From assembly GCA_028565635.1 (NCBI GenBank), contig JAOXYB010039751.1, positions 1 to 13,198 on the forward strand: a DNA stretch of 13,198 nucleotides, read 5' to 3'. The stretch is from Phoronis ovalis (Eukaryota; Phoronida; Phoronidae). The notes below the pieces were generated by a model, which was not told the origin of the DNA, did no database searches, and worked only from the letters and a program-made list of their open reading frames with translations. Below are positions 9,101 to 13,198 of the stretch, piece after piece. The position numbers were made by a program, and so were the translations under genes. The stretch's first letter is position 1; each line of letters begins with the position of its first letter.

Positions 9101-12100
9101 AAAGAACTAGTATCAGTTTCTCCTTCTTCACAGAAAAAATGAGAATTGAGAGGTACTGATAATTCGTGGGACTGAAATTGTCGAATAGGATCCATAATAC
9201 TACTTGATGTTAACAAACCATTACCACTTAAAGACAATGAGGGTCGACTGCACTTGGAGTTATTAGTATTATCAATGTCGTCTACAATCACACTTGGACA
9301 CATCCAAGTTGAAGCTGAACTAAACATGTTTCTTACTGTAACAGACACTCGGAATTCCCCCTTTCGATGAAAATTATGGGATACCCTGAGCCGTTTTTCT
9401 TGCGGTTTTAATGTTATAGCAATATTAGGCTCCGTTTCTAATATTGTCAGGGTAGAAAGTGGAGAAGAAGTGGTTAAGATAAATATTTCTTCGCTTCTAT
9501 CTGAAGCAATAGGTGTTGTCATGTGATACTCTGATCGGTTTCCGGAAGACGTCACTACCTCAACGCTGAAGGTTCTAATTTTTTGAGTTACATTCTCAAA
9601 TAGAGGAGTGGCGGAAGTAGATACGTTCTGTTCACTGCTTTTAGAAAATGTGGTAGTTGTTTCTTCTGTGGAGTTGGCTAATGTTACATCACCTTCTGCA
9701 GAACGTCTTTTACGCTCGTTGGTCAATGTAATATTTTCTAGACGTGTTGTATTAACCATGAACAATGATGTGGAAGTTTCGAAAGAATTAGAGGTAGTTA
9801 CGTCGATAACGCCATTACTGGTAGTATCGAATATCGTACTTGTGGTACTAGATGTAGCTTCAAACGGAATATTTTGGTTGGCAATTGTTTCAGAAATGTT
9901 AGAAGCAGTAGTTGTTGAAAGCATTGGTGTAGTTGTTTCTACAACATATTGCGTAGTTGTTTTAGATGCAATTGTTGTGGACGCTTCAAAGTATTCTGTT
10001 TCTTCAGTAACTATCATTGTAGTGCCGTCACCGAAATTGAACTCATAAATAACAGGAGAACCTACAAAACATGTCAATGTTTTTCATGATCCAAAAAGTT
10101 GCCATTTTAAAAAAACGCAGGCCAACAATGTGTACAGTAACAATGACATAATTTAATGTTCAACTAAGTAAATTAATCATGATAAATAGAAGTTCGATAT
10201 TTATCTGTTGATCATGTGACATAAACAATGAGTATAAAAATAGATACTAAATAGAACAACGTACCTGTTGGACAAATCACATCAATAGTTGAGTTACCAG
10301 CATCTGTTACTCTTTCAGTATCAGTCACCAAATCAACGTAAGTAATGTTTTGCCCAACTTGTAAAACCATCGTTGCTTCTGACTCGCTAATGTTGTTGAA
10401 CACTTTAATATGTACTCTATAAATTCCATAATCTTTATAGTTATACAGTTGGATAACCGTAAGGTCCGAAGTTTGATAAAACTGAACAGTCGATACATTT
10501 TCACCATTGTTATAATCAAAGGAGCAGGATATTTTCATTGGGTCGTTTAAACCTATTTCATGAATATAAAAATGAACAATATCTTCCGGGATTGTAACAT
10601 TATCAGCACCCAGAGTCACTGATCCAAGATGTCGCTCAACAGAAACGAAAGATGCAGCGTCAACATAACTAACATCATTCGATACCTCAATCGATATGAA
10701 GTAATAACCCAGTTGATTGTAGGAATGGCTGCGTAGAATAACAAGGAGCCCTGTGGCATTGGTGTGATATAAATACTCTACTTTTCCATCTCCATAATCG
10801 ATATGAATAAACATGGGATCACCATTTTGGATCGTAAAATTAAAATCTACCGTTTGGTTAACCAGCGAATATTTAATATTTTGTTCAATTATAGGTCCTT
10901 CTACAGGTATTTGAGTGTTCAACGCTTCCTGGTAAAGAGTAGTATCGTTTTCCAGTATTGTCAAATAATGATTGCCCGGAACTGTTAAACGATCTCCAGT
11001 CACAGTAATAGTATTGTTAGTATGGGTAAAAATTATAGGATTGCCATCTAAAACAACTGCAAAATCAGCATTTGGCAGATATAAGCCATGGATAAGTGTC
11101 ACGATGTCAGTTCCAGCAACTCTAACGCTAAATTCAGTATGTAGATTTCTTGCCCGCAACCTAGTATCATATTTAGTAGAGCCAAACCTATTTGAACATA
11201 AATATTTTGCTATATACAAACCAGGGATATCGTAAAAGTGCTCGAATGTGTTGTAGCTGACGTATTCATTCAAACCATCTAAGATGGTTTTCTTGCCGTC
11301 TCCGTATTCGTATTGGCAGCTTATTTCGGGCATACCTGCAACTATTAAGGTTTCTTCAAGATATCTTGAACTTTGAATCTGGTCTGCTAAAATAAGAACT
11401 TGTTCTGGTGGTAGACCCTCTTCAACATATTCAACAGCTATTGTTACTGTCTTTGACGCGCTTGTACTTCTGGTAATTGCTATAACATTGACGACGTAGA
11501 TTCCACCACCTTGCCACGAGTGCCCAAAGAAATTGGTAGTTGATGTCAGCACTTCACCATCATCAAAATCGATCACAAATTCACAATTTTCATTAGTTTC
11601 TGTCGAGATACTAAAACCAACTGTTTCTCCAGGTCGAACATAGCCTTTGTTAGATGGAGGAATTATATCAATGCCTAAATTGATGCTAACAGGAATCGGA
11701 CCGTTAGTTACCTGTGCCACAACAAATACCTTCCAATCGTTTTTTGTACAAATGCCAGTGTAAGACACATCATTAGTACAGACACAAGAAAGGTTACGAA
11801 AAATGGCAAAAGGCTGCTGTTCAGTGAAACATTTGGATCGGCAATGCTGATATCCGAGCACTGCAGATATTACATTTGGAACCTCTCTGGTACAGCCAAT
11901 TAAGAAATCCTCAGCACCTAGAACAATTTTAATACAAATTTTGTACAATATATATCTTAGTTACAGTATCTGATACGAGGAGACAGTATATGCGAAAAAA
12001 AACAGTTGCAGCTTGGTAACAACCCGATGAACAGGGAGTGCTTAATTATAGAACTCTCAGAACTGCAAATGCTGAGCTACTTCTAAAAATCTCTCTGAAC

Positions 12101-12901
12101 GTGGAGAGGTGGATATACTAGAGGAATAACAATGAAAACATCCAACATGCATTTGCAAAAACACCTGCAATAATAATTAAAAACAGATGTTGTTTTAAAT
12201 AAAAAAATCCTCTCCTTACTAAATCTTTTTTAGCACAGGATTTCCATTTGGATAAGTGCGTTCCTTAAGCGCATTTCCCTTATAATTTAACTTAAATCTT
12301 AAATCATCACCTCATCTGTAGAATAACTTACCAAACAATGCTTCAAGCTCTTCTGGGCTGAGCAGCTGGTTCCAGTATGTCACGTTTTTAACGCCAAAAC
12401 CTGATACTTTTGTTTCATCCCATACATCGCTGTTTGCTGCTCCAACAATCAAATGCGCTAATGGATCAATATCCGAAGGCACATAGAGACGTCCAGTTCC
12501 TTCCAAAGTGCTGTTAACCATCAGTCCATCGACATAGATATTAAGACCGGCAAAGTCCCAAGTAAATGCTACATTTGTCCACTCATTTGGTTGTAGATAG
12601 ACAAAAGCAGTCCATTCCGCGTTTCCCACAGAAACACCTATTTCAAAATCGGTACCAAAGTTTTGTCGAATATAAAAGCCTTCAGATATAGCCGATTGAC
12701 CTCCTGATGAGAGCACATATCGCTCATTGGACCAATCTGGAGTTGATGGGGGAAGTAGCCAGAGAGACACTGTGAACCCGTTGTTGCATTCCCCAACATC
12801 GCCGAGACACACGTGGGGGTAGCTACCCAAGTCTTCTATTCTGTCCCCACCTTTTACATCGATGGGAAAGTGATGGCTGTACTGAGGAGTAGCAACTATA
12901 C
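29..12901 (-). CDS. Polycystin-1-like (PKD1/REJ family) receptor-channel gene, 20 internal exons, partial at both ends
   Basis: The spliced product is a large membrane protein. Its domain order is LamG-like, WSC, several PKD repeats, REJ, charged linker, GAIN/GPS, TM1, PLAT and TM2-TM5, with the rest of the channel core beyond the left edge. This order from REJ to PLAT to multi-pass membrane core defines the polycystin-1 family, which acts at the cell surface or cilium as a self-cleaved adhesion receptor, usually paired with a TRPP (polycystin-2) channel subunit. Exons are join(12332..12901, 10265..11917, 8362..10061, 8055..8159, 7921..7956, 7591..7722, 7175..7265, 6682..6865, 5656..5782, 5324..5468, 4953..5044, 4545..4692, 3983..4131, 3509..3695, 3158..3276, 2632..2862, 1997..2167, 1354..1514, 537..1204, 29..168), complement. 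All junctions are GT-AG and phase-consistent. Exon 1 lacks a start codon and signal peptide, so 5' exons are missing. PKD1L2, PKD1 and REJ subfamilies cannot be told apart here. Confidence 0.93.
169..536 (-). other. Intron 19 (368 bases)
   Basis: The donor is GTGAGT and the acceptor is ctttttcag. It interrupts TM4. A (TAA)n run lies at 339-354. I see nothing else in it. Confidence 0.85.
339..354. repeat. (TAA)5 microsatellite in intron 19
   Basis: Five consecutive TAA units plus one base are seen. It is ordinary intronic simple sequence. Confidence 0.85.
537..1204 (-). CDS. Exon 19: end of PLAT, TM2, TM3 and basic intracellular loop
   Basis: This 668-base exon is phase 2 in (tgttag) and phase 1 out (GTGAGT). 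It begins FFFLVNRWLAVEEDDGLVER, closing PLAT, and continues with KDLCNFKHLFSSSVRKKLTN and EHLWFSVLSRPTRSSFTRVQ, the conserved block before TM2. TM2 is about 999-941 (SCCLSLLFCTMIANCMFF). An extracellular turn follows with KIGPLSFTMQQV, then TM3 at about 873-800 (ISTVSTCIVFPVNMALITIF). The roughly 75-residue loop after TM3 is very basic and ends in six lysines (about 597-580) before KGWFLPWWTIYFAWV, the start of TM4. All these match the polycystin-1 membrane core. Confidence 0.96.
1354..1514 (-). CDS. Exon 18: second half of the PLAT domain
   Basis: This 161-base exon is phase 0 in (ttactttag) and phase 2 out (GTAAGT). It encodes GFGRGSILNFILSVESCLGS, then LNFLRIWHNNSGKGSKKGWF and LSQLQLTDIQTGEK. 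The L-x-F-L-R-I-W-H-x-N-S-G-K motif, the GWFL strand and the D-x-Q-T-G-E-K end are diagnostic of PLAT domains in the polycystin-1 family, where HDN is usual instead of HNN. A different frame of the same strand is also open across part of it, but only this frame matches the family and joins its neighbours. Confidence 0.94.
1515..1996 (-). other. Intron 17 (482 bases) with interleaved inverted repeats
   Basis: The donor is GTACTG and the acceptor is ttactttag. It separates the two halves of the PLAT domain. Two short inverted-repeat pairs lie at 1712-1794. No other structure is seen. Confidence 0.85.
1712..1794. repeat. Two interleaved inverted-repeat pairs (A-B-A'-B')
   Basis: aatgcgatgc (1712-1721) is inverted at 1756-1767 (gcatcgcgcatt, with a two-base insertion). 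ggcacggaat (1729-1738) is inverted exactly at 1785-1794 (attccgtgcc). The order is crossed rather than nested. It may be a short foldback or MITE remnant. Confidence 0.55.
1997..2167 (-). CDS. Exon 17: first half of the PLAT domain
   Basis: This 171-base exon is phase 0-0 (acceptor cttttcag, donor GTACTG). It encodes WGATPLEDNLPTEKYHYQIT, then VYTGMKKTAASDSKVSFIIS and GDEGDSGVRKLSDGKRK. These are the ITVYTGxxxxA, V-x-x-x-x-x-G-x-x-G-x-x-G-x-R-x-L blocks of PLAT (polycystin-1, lipoxygenase, alpha-toxin) domains. In polycystins this domain lies in the first intracellular loop between TM1 and TM2 and binds phospholipid and calcium. Confidence 0.95.
2168..2631 (-). other. Intron 16 (464 bases) with a 40-base tandem duplication
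   Basis: The donor is GTAACA and the acceptor is cttttcag. It separates TM1 from the PLAT domain. It holds the two-copy repeat at 2311-2390, and nothing coding is seen. Confidence 0.85.
2311..2390. repeat. Two tandem copies of a 40-base unit
   Basis: Positions 2311-2350 and 2351-2390 are the same 40-base unit, differing at two positions by eye. Both contain ctgctacatgtaataactgg. There is no similarity to a known element that I recognise; it looks like a recent local duplication within the intron. Confidence 0.9.
2632..2862 (-). CDS. Exon 16: second half of GPS (HL|T) and transmembrane segment 1
   Basis: This 231-base exon is phase 0-0 (acceptor tgtttag, donor GTAACA). It encodes TTIYDTQCLCTHLTAFGGDF, giving the C-x-C-x-H-L-T-x-F end of the GPS. 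The FVVPPNTIDFNTVF block and TM1 follow (AAVFSTVVSILIFYFIVIIW, about 2724-2665), then the positive-charged cytosolic start, WARWEDKRDLIK. This is the classic polycystin-1 arrangement with the GPS immediately outside the first membrane pass. It splices directly to the PLAT start, giving DLIK-WGATPLEDN as in the family. Confidence 0.95.
2809..2817 (-). other. GPS autoproteolysis site H-L|T
   Basis: CAT TTA ACT encodes His-Leu-Thr. In GPS proteins the peptide bond between Leu and Thr (or Ser) is cut by an N-O acyl shift activated by the His. All flanking GPS cysteines and tryptophans are present, so self-cleavage is expected. Confidence 0.85.
3158..3276 (-). CDS. Exon 15: first half of the GPS motif
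   Basis: This 119-base exon is phase 1 in, phase 0 out (GTAAGA). It ends with GCKFWNETTETWASDGCK, the C-x-F/Y-W ... W ... G-C half of the GPROTEIN-coupled receptor proteolysis site (GPS); its first cysteine codon starts at 3208. The motif is finished in exon 16. Confidence 0.95.
3509..3695 (-). CDS. Exon 14: GAIN region, strands leading to GPS
   Basis: This 187-base exon is phase 0 in, phase 1 out, with a slightly weak donor GTTAGT. It encodes VFVKYMEFPNETYYDYKTIF, an acidic stretch (DEEEFGTENP), and TYTVFPPQNLTRLNGTYYIG ending IKLIG. The final hydrophobic strand, Y-Y-I-G-I-K-L, is the family pattern just before the GPS. Sequons NET, NLT and NGT are visible. Confidence 0.9.
3983..4131 (-). 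CDS. Exon 13: GAIN region beta strands
   Basis: This 149-base exon is phase 1 in, phase 0 out (GTATGT). It encodes GDPDKVPNAGNYTM, then the strands SLNFHSIVLTQNESSLHIIL, ending RPEDDDVYE. The alternation of strands fits the beta-sandwich of the GAIN domain. Sequons NYT and NES are visible. Confidence 0.88.
4132..4544 (-). other. Intron 12 (413 bases)
   Basis: This is AT-rich with a short palindromic tttaattaaa run near 4391. I see no exon or clear mobile element. Confidence 0.8.
4545..4692 (-). CDS. Exon 12: GAIN region with the NPYTW block
   Basis: This 148-base exon is phase 0 in, phase 1 out (GTAGAA). It encodes FFSQKKNPYTWD, then VLTLEYTDDSGNAIPMDN and EPVELWIAG. The NPYxW motif and the D-x-x-G-N-x-I-P strand with a following PVELWI strand are characteristic of polycystin-1/PKD1L proteins upstream of the GPS. 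There the GAIN fold supports autoproteolysis. The sequon NMT is present. Confidence 0.9.
4937..4951. repeat. (TTA)5 / (TAA)5 microsatellite abutting the exon 11 donor
   Basis: Five perfect trinucleotide units lie directly inside the splice donor of intron 11, so the donor reads GTAATAATAATAA on the minus strand. Confidence 0.85.
4953..5044 (-). CDS. Exon 11: Gly/Ala-rich pre-GAIN segment
   Basis: This 92-base exon is phase 1 in, phase 0 out. It encodes EKQEMKSDAGGFNMPGGALN and ends AAGGNSTLGTK. Gly- and Asn-rich, it carries a sequon (NST). Its donor is GTAATA, drawn from a (TAA)n run immediately inside the intron. Confidence 0.85.
5324..5468 (-). CDS. Exon 10: start of the pre-GAIN segment
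   Basis: This 145-base exon is phase 0 in, phase 1 out. It encodes DRTVTTSAMGAASSVTDVLG and onward through ELSSPSLTVKLAKVSANAT. The strand-like segment SLTVKLAKVSA is comparable to the beta-rich subdomain that precedes GPS motifs in polycystin-1 proteins. It has one sequon, NST. The assignment to the GAIN region is inferred from position. Confidence 0.85.
5656..5782 (-). CDS. Exon 9: acidic patch plus highly charged helix
   Basis: This 127-base exon is phase 2 in, phase 0 out (GTCAGT). It encodes YDYFTDEELDVMIECWHPCE and then a Lys/Arg/Glu/Gln helix including EARKKIREEELEKQRQN. The two cysteines around WHP could form a local pair. The helix looks like a single charged alpha-helix or short coiled coil, which is unexpected in an ectodomain. 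No family is recognised. Splice signals and phase are sound. Confidence 0.85.
5783..6681 (-). other. Intron 8 (899 bases), the longest in the window
   Basis: The donor is GTAAGT at 6681 and the acceptor is cttccag at 5783. It is strongly AT-rich with scattered stops in all frames. An imperfect hairpin lies at 5972-6010. No further exon is needed, because exons 8 and 9 join in phase. Confidence 0.8.
5972..6010. repeat. Imperfect inverted repeat (hairpin) in intron 8
   Basis: The arm cctttgcttattt at 5972 pairs with aaataagtgcaaagg ending at 6010. There is a short bulge and a loop containing gcaaag. It is palindromic, so strand is not assigned. It could be an old foldback element or a chance AT-rich stem. 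Confidence 0.5.
6682..6865 (-). CDS. Exon 8: basic-then-acidic low-complexity linker
   Basis: This 184-base exon is phase 1 in, phase 2 out (GTAAGT). After TMVNAISNLLPSPEDVPPDQ it has a basic cluster, KSKRRKLRDSS, that resembles a nuclear localisation signal. A Pro/Thr stretch follows (QTPTPTFQGE), then an acidic run (ETLEEDEFTEEKDPTVDPE). It lies between REJ and the GAIN/GPS region, so it should be extracellular. The charge pattern is unusual there and does not match a domain I know. A frame-shifted open frame on the same strand overlaps it but fits no neighbouring exon. Confidence 0.85.
6866..7174 (-). other. Intron 7 (309 bases)
   Basis: The donor is GTAAGT and the acceptor is tttacag. 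It is AT-rich, and I see nothing else in it. Confidence 0.8.
7175..7265 (-). CDS. Exon 7: 30-residue Ala/Asn/Lys helix segment
   Basis: This 91-base exon enters in phase 0 and leaves in phase 1 at GTAAGT. It encodes VAASSALKNVGAATKNF and onward to SNVKNVAG. Together with exons 6 and 8 it forms an amphipathic-looking region with repeated NV/NL spacing. No domain is recognised. Confidence 0.85.
7266..7590 (-). other. Intron 6 (325 bases)
   Basis: This is AT-rich sequence between donor GTAAGG and acceptor cttgtag. I see no exon or repeat in it. Confidence 0.8.
7591..7722 (-). CDS. Exon 6: 44-residue helical linker segment
   Basis: This 132-base exon is phase 0-0 with acceptor tttttttag and donor GTAAGG. 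It encodes MRSKMLGALASVSNNLNDF and onward to DEVSADSK, an Ala/Ser/Leu-rich stretch with helix-like spacing. In polycystin-1 proteins the region between REJ and GPS is likewise helical and poorly conserved. No start codon role is implied for the ATG at its beginning, because the upstream frame is continuous. Confidence 0.85.
7921..7956 (-). CDS. Exon 5: 36-base microexon
   Basis: Twelve codons (ANDSDAKAARSK) lie between a catttcag acceptor and a GTGAGT donor, phase 0 on both sides. The strong splice signals and the fit between neighbouring phase-0 exons support it, but at this size chance cannot be dismissed. It extends the small, charged, helical linker and could be an optional cassette. Confidence 0.7.
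8055..8159 (-). CDS. Exon 4: 35-residue segment after REJ, phase 0-0
   Basis: This 105-base exon lies between a gtattttag acceptor and a GTAAGC donor. It encodes a Gln/Ser-rich piece beginning GNQQSCSLQNYSQRYSQ and ending LEQYKLPN, with one cysteine. No known domain is recognisable. Being a multiple of three with phase-0 borders, it could be skipped without a frameshift. Confidence 0.8.
8362..10061 (-). CDS. Exon 3: PKD repeat with mucin-like insert, then REJ domain
   Basis: This 1700-base exon enters in phase 1 after ttttgtag and ends in phase 0 at GTGAGT. It opens with the PKD strand VIYEFNFGDGTT (10053-10018). About 190 Ser/Thr-rich residues follow (about 9981-9403). Then comes the C-terminal PKD half, with SHNFHRKGEFRVSVTVRN (about 9384 onward). 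The REJ domain occupies about 9252-8476. Family marks are SFTWQATR, the TFEYGLYKLTV strand, the IPSPLAAVISGDEERI segment, an ISGDPDVEL block standing for the usual SxDPD, a cysteine before the KTDSDP segment, and ALNETYIFRAYVSKDVRQA. REJ domains are extracellular fibronectin-like arrays named from the sea urchin sperm receptor for egg jelly and conserved in polycystin-1. The exon ends in an acidic helix (SLEEALDNLDDLLASGD) typical of the region after REJ. Confidence 0.93.
9403..9981 (-). other. Ser/Thr-rich mucin-like insert inside a PKD domain
   Basis: About 190 codons within exon 3 are dominated by Ser, Thr, Val and Glu, with tracts such as VETTTPMLSTTTAS and STEETTTTFSKSSE. N-glycosylation sequons NIS, NTT, NIT, NST, NVS, NVT and NRS are visible. 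The insert lies between the GDG strand and the SHNFHRKGEF strand of one PKD fold. Dense O-glycosylation and an extended stalk are inferred from composition. Confidence 0.8.
9703..9714 (-). other. Candidate furin/proprotein-convertase site RKRR|S
   Basis: The codons CGT AAA AGA CGT followed by TCT encode R-K-R-R-S within NERKRRSAEGD, matching the R-X-K/R-R consensus for furin-like convertases. It sits in the flexible Ser/Thr-rich insert of exon 3, where access is likely. Cleavage itself is inferred, not shown. Confidence 0.6.
10265..11917 (-). CDS. Exon 2: WSC domain followed by PKD repeats
   Basis: This unusually large 1653-base exon is phase 1 at both ends. A WSC domain lies first (about 11915-11694), with cysteines in IGC, HCRSKC, SCVC and GIC and the typical FAIFR core; WSC domains are putative carbohydrate binders and also sit near the N terminus of PKD1. 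PKD-type beta-sandwich units follow: one with DFDDGE and a later GHSW...GIYVVNV (about 11687-11427); one with YEYGDGK and HFYDIPGLYIAKY (about 11411-11145); a degenerate Ig-like unit without GDG (about 11141-10917); one with IDYGDGKVE and HSYNQLGYYFISI (about 10901-10635); and one with FDYNNGE in place of GDG (about 10631-10359). The last PKD unit begins here and is completed in exon 3. Many N-glycosylation sequons mark it as extracellular. The exon ends ICPT-G, phase 1, at GTACGT. Confidence 0.93.
11918..12331 (-). other. Intron 1 (414 bases)
   Basis: The donor is GTAAGT at 12331 and the acceptor is ttctag at 11918. It is AT-rich, and I see no exon, repeat or other structure in it. Reading through the donor meets a stop within a few codons. 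Confidence 0.85.
12332..12901 (-). CDS. Exon 1: LamG / concanavalin A-like lectin-fold domain
   Basis: This 570-base exon encodes about 190 residues. It starts after a ttatttaag acceptor in phase 1 and ends in phase 1 at GTAAGT. The motifs PHVCLGD, GFTVSLWLLPP, LSSGG, NEWTNVAFTWD, LNIYVDGL and SPEELEALFG fit the laminin G-like jelly-roll family (LamG_3/pentraxin-like). These are extracellular beta-sandwich domains that often bind glycans or proteins. Two N-terminal cysteines (CLGDVGEC) probably pair. The open frame extends upstream of the TTG at 12830 to the acceptor, so no start codon is called here. The symmetric 1-1 exon phase is typical of shuffled extracellular modules. A LamG module stands near the N terminus where vertebrate PKD1 carries leucine-rich repeats. 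Confidence 0.9.
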
Positions 12902-13190
12902 CTTAAATAACAGAACGTCTGTAAACAAGTCTATTAGCAAGAGGTAACAAATAATAAGTAATTACTCAATACTGGTTACGAAAAGTAATTAAACAATAAT
13001 ACAATGTACTGACTATTTCTGAAATAGCGTATCACGTAGTAGATAAAATATTTGCTATTTAATCAGTAAAAAACTGGCTGCAACATAATCCAAAACGTAA
13101 ACGTGTTTTTGTAATTCATGTGCTATGTATTATTTGTAAGAGAATATTTTTTGTATTGTATAGTACGTATATTTTATAATGCCATGCTAC

Positions 13191-13198
13191 CTGTAGGA
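13191..13198 (-). CDS. Possible 3' tip of the preceding exon of the polycystin-like gene
   Basis: On the minus strand the last eight bases end in ACAG, followed by GTAGCATG, a possible donor. Ending after the first base of a codon would give the phase-1 junction that the next exon (acceptor at 12903-12902) needs. Only eight bases are visible, so this is tentative and chance is likely enough to matter. Confidence 0.35.

Noticed and set aside
9608-10048. 146-residue Val-rich plus-strand open frame
   Set aside because: Antisense of Ser/Thr codons yields Val/Ser-rich open frames; it is the shadow of the mucin-like insert.
12312-12830. A separate small lectin-like gene starting at 12830 with a TTG
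   Set aside because: The frame continues upstream to an AG acceptor at 12903-12902, and the exon ends at a GTAAGT donor at 12331 in the phase that exon 2 requires. It is therefore an internal exon, not a stand-alone gene.
1-13198. Bacterial operon, phage, CRISPR array or intact transposon
   Set aside because: Coding sequence is split by phase-consistent GT-AG introns into an animal-type receptor. There are no repeat-spacer arrays, transposase motifs or terminal repeats with target duplications.

Overview
This is a stretch of animal (metazoan) nuclear DNA. It is AT-rich, and coding blocks are separated by short GT-AG introns of about 100-900 bases. Nothing bacterial or viral is visible. Essentially the whole window is one gene on the minus strand, read from the right edge to the left edge: a polycystin-1-family receptor/channel protein (PKD1 / PKD1-like / sperm receptor for egg jelly family). 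I assembled 20 exons covering 6809 coding bases (about 2269 residues) in one continuous frame. All 19 enclosed introns have GT donors and AG acceptors, and the reading phase agrees at every junction. The gene is incomplete at both ends. The signal peptide and first exon(s) lie to the right, and the remaining channel membrane segments lie to the left. A lophotrochozoan such as a bivalve mollusc is my guess for the host, from general resemblance and compact introns only; this is weakly supported.

Layout in gene order (right to left): exon 1 (12901-12332), a LamG/concanavalin-A-like domain; exon 2 (11917-10265), a WSC domain, then a series of PKD (Ig-like beta-sandwich) repeats; exon 3 (10061-8362), a PKD repeat split by a long Ser/Thr-rich, sequon-rich insert carrying an RKRR|S furin-type site, then the REJ domain; exons 4-11 (8159-4953), small exons encoding a helical, charged, low-complexity linker; exons 12-14 (4692-3509), the part of the GAIN region next to the GPS; exons 15-16 (3276-2632), a complete GPS motif with HL|T cleavage triad, then transmembrane segment 1; exons 17-19 (2167-537), an intracellular PLAT domain, then transmembrane segments 2 and 3 and a basic intracellular loop; exon 20 (168-29), which completes transmembrane segment 4 and adds segment 5.

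Together these parts suggest a large adhesive ectodomain that is probably cut at the GPS, and possibly also at a furin site in the mucin-like insert. It is tethered to an 11-pass membrane core of the polycystin type. Points worth a second look are the insert in the PKD fold, the strongly charged nuclear-signal-like linker exons before the GAIN region, the run of symmetric phase-0 exons including a 36-base microexon, a hydrophobic tail encoded by read-through of intron 2, and small repeats in introns. No tRNA, rRNA, CRISPR array or intact mobile element was seen.
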